Source: Bacteroidota bacterium (lineage in GTDB: Bacteria; Bacteroidota; Bacteroidia; Bacteroidales; F082). Taken from it: a DNA stretch of 64,000 bases. The notes beneath the pieces were generated by a model. That model was not told where the DNA came from. It was given only the letters and a program-made list of their open reading frames with translations, and did not search any database. Position numbers and translations under genes: made by a program. This document shows positions 54,254 through 62,214 of this stretch, piece after piece (the first letter of the stretch is position 1; every line of letters starts with the position of its first letter). The stretch lies in the NCBI GenBank assembly GCA_016715945.1, contig JADJXJ010000001.1:1488001-1552000 (forward strand), written 5' to 3'.

Positions 54254-55495
54254 TCAGAACGCGGCCATTTCGGTGGAGTAAGCTTTGTTGTCAAGCTTCT
54301 CCTTAACCTCCTTAAAGGCATTTATGGTGTAGGCCACATCATCGAGCGTATGCACGGCGGTTGGAATAAGCCGGAGCAGGATGACGCCTTTGGGCACTAC
54401 GGGATAGGAAACGATGGAGCAGAAGATGTTGTAGTTCTCGCGCAGGTCGTGTGTGATCTGGGTAGCCTCGCCCACACCACCGTTCAAAAACACCGGAGTT
54501 ACAGGCGATTGCGTATTGCCAATGTCGAGGCCGGCTTCCTTGAGGCCCGACTGCAGGGCGTTGACGATGGTCCAAAGTTTTTCGCGTAGTTCGGGCATGG
54601 TGCGGATCATGTCGAGGCGTTTGAGCGCGCCCAGTACCATCGGCATGGGCAGCGATTTCGCGAAAATCTGCGATCGCATGTTGTACATCAGGTATTTGAT
54701 CACCTTTTTGTCGCCTGCGATAAATCCGCCAATACCTGCCATCGACTTGGCAAAAGTGCCAAAGTAGAGGTCCACCCCGTGTTGCACACCCAGATGCTCA
54801 TCCGTACCAGCTCCGGTAGGCCCCATGGTTCCGAAGCCGTGGGCATCGTCAACCAGAAGACGGAAGTTGTACTTCTCTTTCAGGGCCACTATCTCTTTGA
54901 GCTTGCCCAGATCGCCCGACATACCGTACACCCCTTCGGTGATGACAAGGATGCCGCCTCCGGTTTCGGAAGTCAGCTTGGTTGCCCTTTTTAACTGTGT
55001 TTCAAGGCTTTCGATATTGTTGTGCGGATAAACGAAACGCTTGCCAAAGTGGAGGCGCATGCCGTCGATGATGCAGGCATGGGCTTCGGAATCGTAAACG
55101 ATCACATCGCGACGGTCAACCATGGAATTGATCACCGACACCATGCCCTGGTAGCCGTAGTTGAGCAGATAAGAAGCTTCGCGGCCCACAAAAGCAGCCA
55201 GTTCGCGCTCCAGCTGTTCGTGATATACCGACTGCCCCGACATCATGCGGGCACCCATGGGATAAGCCAGACCAAATCGTGCAGTGGCCTCAGCATCAGC
55301 TTTGCGCACTTCTGGATGGTTTGCCAGACCAAGGTAGTTGTTCAAGCTCCAGATCAGGCGTTCTTTTCCCATGAAAATCATTCGGTTACCAATCTCTCCT
55401 TCGAGCTTGGGAAACATATAATAGCCTTCGGAGCGGTCGGCATACTGGCCCAACGGCCCCATGTTGACTGTGCATTTGTCGAAAACGTCGTTCAT
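54254..55495 (-). CDS. PLP-dependent alpha-oxoamine synthase (serine palmitoyltransferase / cysteate acyltransferase type)
   Basis: ATG 55495 (MNDVFDKCTVNMGPLG) gives 413 residues; the longer frame is not needed. Fold type I PLP enzyme: NNYLGLANHPEV (N-terminal substrate loop), the DSEAHACIIDG segment with the PLP-stacking His, VDDAHGFGTMG (Asp-x-x-His) near 216, and GTFAKSMAGIGG with the Schiff-base Lys near 249. This is the KBL/AONS/SPT family, which condenses an amino acid with an acyl thioester with loss of CO2. The long N-terminus (GPLGQYADRSEGYYMFPKLEG) resembles the Bacteroidota class that includes sphingolipid SPT-like and sulfonolipid (cysteate) enzymes. Which amino acid is used cannot be told. 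Confidence 0.85.
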   Translation of the reverse strand: MNDVFDKCTVNMGPLGQYADRSEGYYMFPKLEGEIGNRMIFMGKERLIWSLNNYLGLANHPEVRKADAEATARFGLAYPMGARMMSGQSVYHEQLERELAAFVGREASYLLNYGYQGMVSVINSMVDRRDVIVYDSEAHACIIDGMRLHFGKRFVYPHNNIESLETQLKRATKLTSETGGGILVITEGVYGMSGDLGKLKEIVALKEKYNFRLLVDDAHGFGTMGPTGAGTDEHLGVQHGVDLYFGTFAKSMAGIGGFIAGDKKVIKYLMYNMRSQIFAKSLPMPMVLGALKRLDMIRTMPELREKLWTIVNALQSGLKEAGLDIGNTQSPVTPVFLNGGVGEATQITHDLRENYNIFCSIVSYPVVPKGVILLRLIPTAVHTLDDVAYTINAFKEVKEKLDNKAYSTEMAAF

Positions 55496-55661
55496 ATTAC
55501 AGAATTTTAAAGAAATAGAGCGGTTGAAATTTTCGCGCAAAGGTAGAAATTTCGTCAAAGTCAGTAAGCGCTGTACCTGCATGAAAATAGCACAGCTTTA
55601 TTGCCGCACCCGCACAAAACAAGTGTTGATTTGCACCGTTTTAGTGCCACACAAAAAATTG

Positions 55662-55669
55662 TAATTTTG
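55662..55669 (+). promoter_or_regulatory. Promoter -7 element of bamD, leaderless-type position
   Basis: TAATTTTG (exact consensus) ends only 4 nt before the bamD ATG, so the mRNA would start at or next to the start codon. Confidence 0.5.
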
Positions 55670-55673
55670 CAGC

Positions 55674-56465
55674 ATGAAAAAAGTTCTGATCCTCGCTCTC
55701 GTTTCTGTAACAGTGGCCCTGGGCGCCTGCAGCAAATACCAGAAACTGCTCAAAAGCACGGACAACGACCTGAAATACGAAACAGCCATGGACCTGTTCG
55801 AAAAGAAGGACTACAACCGCGCCCTCGAGCTCTTCGATCTTTTGCAGGCGGTTTACCGTGGCACGGCACGAGGCGAAGAAATCAGCTTTCACATGGCCTA
55901 TTGCTACTACCATCTGAAAGATTACACCCTGGCTTCTTACTATTTCAAGCGTCATGCCCAGACTTACCCCAATACCCCGAGGGCTGAGGAAGCTTTGTTT
56001 ATGAATGCCTACTGCTACTATCTCGACTCGCCCCGACCCAGCCTCGATCAGGCCAATACACATCTGGCCATCAAAGAGTTGCAAGAGTTTATCAACACCT
56101 ATCCGCGCAGCGAGAGGGTGGCCAAAAGCAACGAGCTGATCGACAACCTGCGGGATAAGCTGGAACAAAAAGATTTTAATATCGCGATGCTCTACTTCCG
56201 CATACGCGACTACCAGGCTGCAATCACCAGTTTTCAGAACATGCTCAGGCGTTATCCGGATACCAAAAGGGCAGAAGAAATTTATGCCACCATGGTACAG
56301 GCATATTTTGAATATGCCGAGCGGAGCATCCCCTCGCGCCAGCAGGAACGCTATGCCGCCTCGGTGGAAGCCTACAACAACCTGCGCATCCAAAACCCCG
56401 AAAGCCCGAGACTCAAGACACTGGAACCGGTGTACAACAGGGCACGAAACAGAATTGTAAACTAA
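55674..56465 (+). CDS. bamD: Outer-membrane assembly lipoprotein BamD
   Basis: 263 residues. The lipobox is LGAC with Cys19. The mature part is five TPR-like helical pairs (YNRALELFDLLQAVYRG, YTLASYYFKRHAQTYPNTPRAEEALFM, DYQAAITSFQNMLRRYPDT), the usual BamD/YfiO structure. With BamA it folds and inserts outer-membrane barrel proteins. Starts a conserved cluster with rpoZ, coaBC, a DUF4835 protein and recN (gaps 23-55 nt), and has its own promoter. Confidence 0.94.
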   Translation: MKKVLILALVSVTVALGACSKYQKLLKSTDNDLKYETAMDLFEKKDYNRALELFDLLQAVYRGTARGEEISFHMAYCYYHLKDYTLASYYFKRHAQTYPNTPRAEEALFMNAYCYYLDSPRPSLDQANTHLAIKELQEFINTYPRSERVAKSNELIDNLRDKLEQKDFNIAMLYFRIRDYQAAITSFQNMLRRYPDTKRAEEIYATMVQAYFEYAERSIPSRQQERYAASVEAYNNLRIQNPESPRLKTLEPVYNRARNRIVN

Positions 56466-56488
56466 TTAGTTACACATCAATATCACCT

Positions 56489-56821
56489 ATGGACTTCAAA
56501 AAAATCAAGACAGAAACAACCGCAGTAACCCGGCAAAAGGAGCTTTTCAACAAGCATACCGGCAACATCTACGAAACCGTGGTTATCCTGTCGAAGAGAG
56601 CCAACCAGATTTCGGCCGAGATGAAGGAAGAGCTGAACCGCAAGATTGCCGAATTCAGCTCTGCCTCCGATAACCTGGAAGAAGTGTTCGAAAACCGTGA
56701 GCAGATCGAGCTGGCCAAGTTTTATGAGCGCCTGCCCAAGCCCACGCTCATTGCCATTCACGAGTTTTTGAACGACCAGATCTACTTCCGTAACCCGCAC
56801 CGCGAAAACAACGAATACTGA
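56489..56821 (+). CDS. rpoZ: DNA-directed RNA polymerase subunit omega (Bacteroidota type)
   Basis: 110 residues. The helical part with TGNIYETVVILSKRANQIS corresponds to the core omega helices (the ANQI stretch). The C-terminus is longer and acidic (NLEEVFENREQIELAKFYERLPKP), as in Bacteroidota omega. It helps the assembly of RNA polymerase by binding beta-prime. It lies 23 nt after bamD and 28 nt before coaBC. The family assignment is supported strongly by the conserved gene order; the sequence alone is short. Confidence 0.85.
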   Translation: MDFKKIKTETTAVTRQKELFNKHTGNIYETVVILSKRANQISAEMKEELNRKIAEFSSASDNLEEVFENREQIELAKFYERLPKPTLIAIHEFLNDQIYFRNPHRENNEY

Positions 56822-56849
56822 CCTGCCTGCGGGGCAAAAGCGCAATCCC

Positions 56850-58046
56850 ATGCTCGAAGGCAAAAAAATCCTTGTCGGCGTCACAGGCGGCATTGCTGCT
56901 TACAAGATACCCTTGCTGGTCAGGCTGTTGCGCAAAGCAGGCGCTGAAGTCAAGGTGATCATGACCCCATCAGCAAGAGATTTTGTCACCCCGCTTACCC
57001 TCTCCACACTCACAGGTCACCCGGTCTATTCCGATTTTTTCGACAGAAACGACGGCACTTGGCATAGCCATGTGGATCTGGGACTTTGGGCCGACCTTTT
57101 TGTGATAGCCCCGGTTACGGCCAGCACCCTCGGCAAAATGCACCATGGCATAGCCGACAATCTCCTGCTCACCACTTACCTCTCGGCCAGATGCCCGGTC
57201 ATGCTTGCCCCTGCCATGGACCTCGACATGTACAGGCATCCTTCCACCCAAAACAACCTGAAGGCACTGGAAGGTTTCGGCCACATCATCATCGAACCAG
57301 GCACCGGTGAACTGGCCAGCGGCTTGTGCGGCGAAGGACGCATGGAAGAGCCGGAAAACATCTTCAAAAGAATCAAAGATTTCTTTGCCACAGAAAACTT
57401 ATTTGCAGGCAGGCATGTGCTCATCACCGCCGGACCAACCTACGAACCTATTGATCCGGTGCGTTTTGTCGGTAACCACAGCACAGGTCGCATGGGCATC
57501 GAACTGGCAAAAACATTTTCCCGAAGCGGAGCCAAAGTTACCCTTGTGCTTGGCCCCACATCGCTCAGCGTAAAACACCCTGATATTGAAGTCTTTCCCG
57601 TGCAAACTGCAAGCGAAATGTACGATGCCTGCATGGCACTGGCCGACACAGCCGATATCATTATAATGAGCGCCGCGGTGGCCGACTATCGTCCTGCCCA
57701 TCCCGAAACACACAAGATCAAGAAAAGCGATGAGCGCATGCAGCTTGAGCTTGTACGCAATCCTGATATCCTTCAGGCTCTGGGTAAAAGGAAAAAAACC
57801 GGACAACTTCTGGTGGGATTTGCACTCGAAACCAGGGATGGCGAGGCGCACGCCCGTGCCAAACTCAAAAACAAACATGCCGACATGATTGTGCTGAACT
57901 CCCTGGCCGACGAGGGCGCAGGATTCGGTCACACAACCAATAAGGTCAGTTTTATCACGCCGGAACAAACCACACATCTTCCGCTGATGCAAAAATCGGA
58001 AGTGGCTGCCCACATTGCTGCCAAAATCAACCAATTGCTCGGGTAG
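56850..58046 (+). CDS. coaBC: Bifunctional phosphopantothenoylcysteine decarboxylase/phosphopantothenate-cysteine ligase
   Basis: 398 residues. The CoaC flavoprotein domain (about 1-175) has VGVTGGIAAYK, the active-site HSHVDLGLWAD His, and the PXMNxxM-like stretch LAPAMDLDMY. The CoaB ligase domain (about 185-398) has LITAGPTYEPIDPVRFVGNHSTGRMG and AAVADYRPAH. It makes 4'-phosphopantetheine from phosphopantothenate and cysteine (using CTP) for coenzyme A. Cytoplasmic. Confidence 0.96.
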   Translation: MLEGKKILVGVTGGIAAYKIPLLVRLLRKAGAEVKVIMTPSARDFVTPLTLSTLTGHPVYSDFFDRNDGTWHSHVDLGLWADLFVIAPVTASTLGKMHHGIADNLLLTTYLSARCPVMLAPAMDLDMYRHPSTQNNLKALEGFGHIIIEPGTGELASGLCGEGRMEEPENIFKRIKDFFATENLFAGRHVLITAGPTYEPIDPVRFVGNHSTGRMGIELAKTFSRSGAKVTLVLGPTSLSVKHPDIEVFPVQTASEMYDACMALADTADIIIMSAAVADYRPAHPETHKIKKSDERMQLELVRNPDILQALGKRKKTGQLLVGFALETRDGEAHARAKLKNKHADMIVLNSLADEGAGFGHTTNKVSFITPEQTTHLPLMQKSEVAAHIAAKINQLLG

Positions 58047-58097
58047 CAGCAATAAACCGGCAAAGGCGTTGTTATTAACCAAAATGCCTGTAAGCGA

Positions 58098-58997
58098 ATG
58101 AAAAAAACGTTTCTGAGTCTTTTCCTCCTGTTAATACTTCTAAAAACCAGCAACGCACAAGAGTTTCAGTGCGACATCTCGGTGCAGGCACCCACCATTG
58201 AGGGCACCGACCGCCGGGTGTTTGAAGCCCTGCAAAGCTCATTGTACGAGTTTATGAACAACAGGAAATGGACCAATGTAAACATCAAAAACCTCGAACG
58301 CATCGAGTGTACAATGATGATTACGCTGCGCGAAAGGGTGTCGTCCGACGAATACAAAGGCAACATCACCGTTATCCTGCGCCGGCCGGTGTATAAGACT
58401 TCCTATAATACGGTGCTGCTCAATTTTATTGACGAAAACTTCCAGTTCCGTTACCTGGAATCGCAGCCCCTCGATTTCAACGAGAACAGCTTCCTTTCGA
58501 ACCTGACCTCGGTGCTGGGATTTTATGCTTACGTGATGCTCGGCCTCGACTTCGACAGTTTTTCACCCAACGGTGGCGACCCCTTCTATCAGGCAGCCGA
58601 GAACATCGTGAACAACGCACAGAATGCCAACGAACGCGGATGGAAGGCCTTTGACGGCAACCGCAACCGTTATTGGATTATTGAAAACCTTCGCAATCCC
58701 TCGTATCGCATGCTCAGGCAGTTCATCTATGAGTATCACCGGCTCGGACTTGATGTGATGGCCGACAATGCCGACGAAGGCAGGGCAGCAATAGCGGAGA
58801 GCCTCAAATACCTCGAACAGGCCTACCGCACCCGATCGAACCTGTTGTTGCTTCAACTGATTCTGGATGCCAAGCGCGACGAAATCATCAATGTTTTTTC
58901 CAAAGGCAGCCCGCAGGAGAAAACACGTGTGGTAAACATCATGCGCGAAATAGACCCCTCCAACGCTTCGAAATACGAGAAGATTTTGCAATCCTGA
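58098..58997 (+). CDS. DUF4835 family secreted protein (possibly the T9SS protein called PorD)
   Basis: 299 residues; signal peptide FLSLFLLLILLKTSNA ending near residue 20. The mature part begins EFQCDISVQAPTIEGTDRRVFEALQSSLYEFMNNRKWT, followed by RPVYKTSYNTVLLNFID and a helical C-terminal half (FDGNRNRYWIIENLRNP). The position between coaBC and recN is conserved in Bacteroidota. Some annotation systems link this family to type IX secretion under the name PorD; I am not certain of that. It should sit in the periplasm or outer membrane. No enzymatic motif is seen. Confidence 0.82.
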   Translation: MKKTFLSLFLLLILLKTSNAQEFQCDISVQAPTIEGTDRRVFEALQSSLYEFMNNRKWTNVNIKNLERIECTMMITLRERVSSDEYKGNITVILRRPVYKTSYNTVLLNFIDENFQFRYLESQPLDFNENSFLSNLTSVLGFYAYVMLGLDFDSFSPNGGDPFYQAAENIVNNAQNANERGWKAFDGNRNRYWIIENLRNPSYRMLRQFIYEYHRLGLDVMADNADEGRAAIAESLKYLEQAYRTRSNLLLLQLILDAKRDEIINVFSKGSPQEKTRVVNIMREIDPSNASKYEKILQS

Positions 58998-59002
58998 GCC
59001 AC

Positions 59003-59033
59003 TTGGGACAGCCGGAGGAATGTGTTACCTTTG
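59003..59033 (+). promoter_or_regulatory. Bacteroidota-type promoter of recN
   Basis: TTG (59003-59005) and TACCTTTG (59026-59033) separated by 20 bp, an ideal arrangement, 19 nt before the ATG. Confidence 0.65.
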
Positions 59034-59052
59034 CCATGCATCATGGTGAAGC

Positions 59053-60711
59053 ATGCTGAAAAAACTTCGCATCAGCAATTACGCACTTATCGAACACCTC
59101 GAGATTGACCTGGAGACAGGTTTTTCGGTAATTACCGGTGAAACGGGGGCCGGAAAATCCATCCTGCTGGGTGCGCTTGGGCTGGTTTTGGGCGACAGGG
59201 CCGAATCGGGCGTGCTCTTCGACCCGCAAAACAAATGCATTGTCGAGGCACAATTCGACCTGGACGGGCTGGCACTTGAGCCATTCTTCGCACAAAACGA
59301 ACTCGACTACGAACGCGAGTGCATTATCCGGCGCGAGATCAGTCCCGGAGGCAAATCAAGGGCGTTCATCAACGACAGTCCGGTCAACCTGAGCCAGATG
59401 AAAGAGCTGGGACAACGTTTGGTGGACATCCACTCTCAACATGATTCGCTGCTCATCAGTAATGCAGCCCACCAGCTTGCCATCATCGACGATTTTGCCC
59501 AAACGCATAGCCAGCTTGAGGCTTACCGGAAAACATACAACAACTACAAGGCACAGCAACAGCAACTGAGCGCGCTGAAGCAAACGGTTGAAGAAAACCG
59601 CCAGCGCCTCGACCTGATCAGCTACCAGCTGAATGAACTCGACAAATCCAAACTCAGCGAGGGAGAGCTGGATCTCATTGAGCAACAGCTCCAAACCCTC
59701 ACCCACAGCGAAGAAATCAAAACCGCCCTCTGGACGGCCGCACACAACCTCAACCAGGCCGAGATCAACGCGCTGGGCATGGTAAAGGATGCCCGCGCCG
59801 GGCTGGCAAAAATTTCCTCCTACCTGCCTGAAGCCGCTGAACTGGCCGAACGCCTGAACAATGTGCAAATCGAGCTGGGCGACATTGCCCGCGAGGCAGA
59901 CCGCCTGGCCGACAAAGTGAGTTTCGATGCCGGGGAACTTGAAAAGCTCAACAAGCGCTATTTCGACCTCAGATCGCTGATATCCAAATACAAAGCCACC
60001 TCCATTGAGGAACTCATTGAATTGCGCGAAAAACTCAGGGCACAGCTCAACACCATCGAAAACAGCGATCTTGAGATAAATGCCCTGCAAAAACTGCTTC
60101 GCGAAACCGAAAACCATCTGCACAAGCTGGCTGCGGAGCTTCGCCAGAAGCGCCTGGCCGAAGTGCCCAATCTGGAGCGGTCAATCACGCAAACTTTGGC
60201 CAGCCTGGGCATGCCCAACGCGCGCTTTCACATCCGGCTCAACCTGCTCGAAAGCCCTGGCCCCACAGGCACCGAAGAGGTAAAACTGCTTTTTTCAGCC
60301 AACAAGGGCATGCCCCCCAACGACCTCGACAAAATAGCCTCGGGCGGTGAACTTTCGCGGCTCATGCTGGCGCTAAAAAGCACCTTTGCAGCACGCAAAA
60401 GCTTCCCAACCATGGTGTTCGACGAGATCGACACCGGAATATCGGGCGACATTGCCGCCAAAGCCGCCCGCATCATGTCGGGCCTGGCCACCAAAACCCA
60501 ACTTATTGTGATCACCCATCTGCCGCAGATTGCTGCCCGGGCAAACCAGCATTATTTTGTGTTTAAGCGTGAAGACAAGCAACGCACTAAAACAATGATT
60601 ATCAGGCTCAACGAGAAACAACGCGTAGAAGAAATTGCCTCCATGCTGAGCAACGACCGCGTTACCGAAGCAGCCCGTCAGGCCGCCCGCGAACTGATGA
60701 AAGGGTTTTAG
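59053..60711 (+). CDS. recN: DNA repair protein RecN
   Basis: 552 residues, SMC-like. Walker A is GETGAGKS (29-36) and the C-terminal ATPase part has the signature region IASGGELSRLMLALKS, Walker B TMVFDEIDTGISG, and VITHLPQIAARA. The middle (about 155-380) is a long antiparallel coiled coil (LSALKQTVEENRQRLDLISYQ). It aids double-strand-break repair by recombination. In many bacteria it is SOS-induced; no LexA-type box was recognised here. Confidence 0.95.
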   Translation: MLKKLRISNYALIEHLEIDLETGFSVITGETGAGKSILLGALGLVLGDRAESGVLFDPQNKCIVEAQFDLDGLALEPFFAQNELDYERECIIRREISPGGKSRAFINDSPVNLSQMKELGQRLVDIHSQHDSLLISNAAHQLAIIDDFAQTHSQLEAYRKTYNNYKAQQQQLSALKQTVEENRQRLDLISYQLNELDKSKLSEGELDLIEQQLQTLTHSEEIKTALWTAAHNLNQAEINALGMVKDARAGLAKISSYLPEAAELAERLNNVQIELGDIAREADRLADKVSFDAGELEKLNKRYFDLRSLISKYKATSIEELIELREKLRAQLNTIENSDLEINALQKLLRETENHLHKLAAELRQKRLAEVPNLERSITQTLASLGMPNARFHIRLNLLESPGPTGTEEVKLLFSANKGMPPNDLDKIASGGELSRLMLALKSTFAARKSFPTMVFDEIDTGISGDIAAKAARIMSGLATKTQLIVITHLPQIAARANQHYFVFKREDKQRTKTMIIRLNEKQRVEEIASMLSNDRVTEAARQAARELMKGF

Positions 60712-60801
60712 TGCGTGTTCAGACTGTTATTTTTTCACAATCAGTTTTTATAATATTGATTTTCAATTACTTGACAGAATAGCTGAATTTGACGGATTTT
60801 G

Positions 60802-60809
60802 TATCTTTG
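60802..60809 (+). promoter_or_regulatory. Promoter -7 element of fabI
   Basis: TATCTTTG (exact consensus), 34 nt before the ATG at 60844. No TTG occurs at the usual spacing. Confidence 0.5.
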
Positions 60810-60843
60810 CCGCCCGGAAGTTCATTCAACCAAAAACAACATT

Positions 60844-61701
60844 ATGGCTTATAACCTACTCAAAGGAAAAAAAGGGATTATTTTCGGCGCGCTCGACCAC
60901 AAGTCTATTGCATGGAAAGTAGCTGAGCGGGCGTTTGAAGAAGGAGCTGTATTCACCCTGAGCAATACCCCGACCGCCCTGCGTTTTGGTGAGCTTGACG
61001 AACTGGCCGCACGCACCGGAGCCACCATCATACCAGCCGATGCCACCTCTGTGGCCGACCTGGAAAACGTATTCAAAACCAGCATGGAAGTGTTGGGTGG
61101 TCAGGTTGATTTTCTGTTGCATTCCATCGGCATGTCGCTCAACGTTCGCAAGAAAAGGGTGTACAACGACCTGAATTACGACTACCTGATGAAAACCCTC
61201 GACATCTCGGCTGTGTCGTTTCACAAAATGCTTCAGGTGGCCTACCGCATGGATGCCATTCGCCGCGGAGGTTCGGTGGTGGCCTTGTCGTATGTGGCTG
61301 CACAGCGCACGCACTACGGATATAACGATATGGCCGATGCCAAAGCTTTGCTCGAATCTATTGCCCGCAGCTTTGGTTACATTTACGGCCGCGAACGTGG
61401 TGTGAGGGTGAACACCGTTTCGCAATCGCCCACCATGACAACCGCCGGAAGCGGCGTAAAAGGCATCAATGCCCTGATGGACTTCACCGATCGCATGTCG
61501 CCGCTTGGCAATGCCGATGCGCTGGAGTGTGCCGATTATTGCATCACCCTCTTCTCCGACCTCACCAGGAAGGTAACCATGCAAAATCTGTACAACGATG
61601 GCGGTTTCTCGAGCATGGGGATGAGCCTTAAAGCCATGCAGATGTACAACAAAAGCCTGGAATGCGACTGCGACAAACCAGGCAGCATTATCGAAGACTA
61701 A
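60844..61701 (+). CDS. fabI: Enoyl-[acyl-carrier-protein] reductase (NADH), FabI
   Basis: ATG 60844 (MAYNLLKGKKG), 285 residues; the frame continues upstream but the promoter lies there. Short-chain dehydrogenase fold with the FabI pattern: the FGALDHKSIAW nucleotide loop and catalytic Tyr160-x6-Lys167 in YNDMADAK, plus SQSPTMTTAGSGV near the substrate loop. It reduces trans-2-enoyl-ACP in the last step of fatty acid elongation, in the cytoplasm. It is the target of triclosan-type inhibitors in other bacteria. Has its own promoter. Confidence 0.96.
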   Translation: MAYNLLKGKKGIIFGALDHKSIAWKVAERAFEEGAVFTLSNTPTALRFGELDELAARTGATIIPADATSVADLENVFKTSMEVLGGQVDFLLHSIGMSLNVRKKRVYNDLNYDYLMKTLDISAVSFHKMLQVAYRMDAIRRGGSVVALSYVAAQRTHYGYNDMADAKALLESIARSFGYIYGRERGVRVNTVSQSPTMTTAGSGVKGINALMDFTDRMSPLGNADALECADYCITLFSDLTRKVTMQNLYNDGGFSSMGMSLKAMQMYNKSLECDCDKPGSIIED

Positions 61702-61770
61702 ACCGGTTTTTCAGTTCAATCTCGGGTGCAAACGCGCACCTCTCCCGTAGATTCATACCAAACGATTACC

Positions 61771-61778
61771 TACCTTTG
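61771..61778 (+). promoter_or_regulatory. Promoter -7 element upstream of the small membrane protein gene
   Basis: TACCTTTG (exact consensus) ends 6 nt before the GTG start at 61785, so the mRNA would be nearly leaderless. Confidence 0.45.
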
Positions 61779-61784
61779 TGTCTT

Positions 61785-62204
61785 GTGAAAAATTCAGGAA
61801 ACACTGGTAGGTATTTGCTTTTATTAGCAGCCGGTCTCACGGCCCTGATCACAATAAGCCTGCTCGAACCATTGCGCACGTTTGAGGTTGCAGCAGCAAG
61901 CCAATCTTCTGTTGTTCAGGACCTTGGGGACAAATGGAACCAGGCGATGATGCATTTGCCAGCCAAAGCCTATTTCTGGATGTTGCTGGTGTATTTTGCG
62001 GGCGGCCTGGCCGGAGGCTTGCCACTGTTGTTTAAACACATTACTTTCAGGGAAATACATTACCTGGCAGTTGCACTGGCAGCCCTCACGCTGGTTCACC
62101 TCAGCTACACCCCCAACCCCTGGTGGTTTTGGCTGAGCGCACCGGTTGCCACTGCAGCTCCGCTTTATCTGCCAAAATATTTATTTCGGAAACAACAAAA
62201 TTGA
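61785..62204 (+). CDS. Four-helix membrane protein of unknown function
   Basis: GTG start at 61785 (MKNSGNTGRYLL...), 139 residues. Four hydrophobic segments: about 9-27, 56-80, 86-105 and 113-130. The loop after the first carries AAASQSSVVQDLGDKWNQAMMH. No motif and no family recognised. The start was chosen because the -7 promoter lies directly in front and the upstream frame reads poorly. It ends 10 nt before the secreted metallopeptidase gene, so the two are likely co-transcribed. Confidence 0.65.
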   Translation: MKNSGNTGRYLLLLAAGLTALITISLLEPLRTFEVAAASQSSVVQDLGDKWNQAMMHLPAKAYFWMLLVYFAGGLAGGLPLLFKHITFREIHYLAVALAALTLVHLSYTPNPWWFWLSAPVATAAPLYLPKYLFRKQQN

Positions 62205-62214
62205 TCCGCATACC

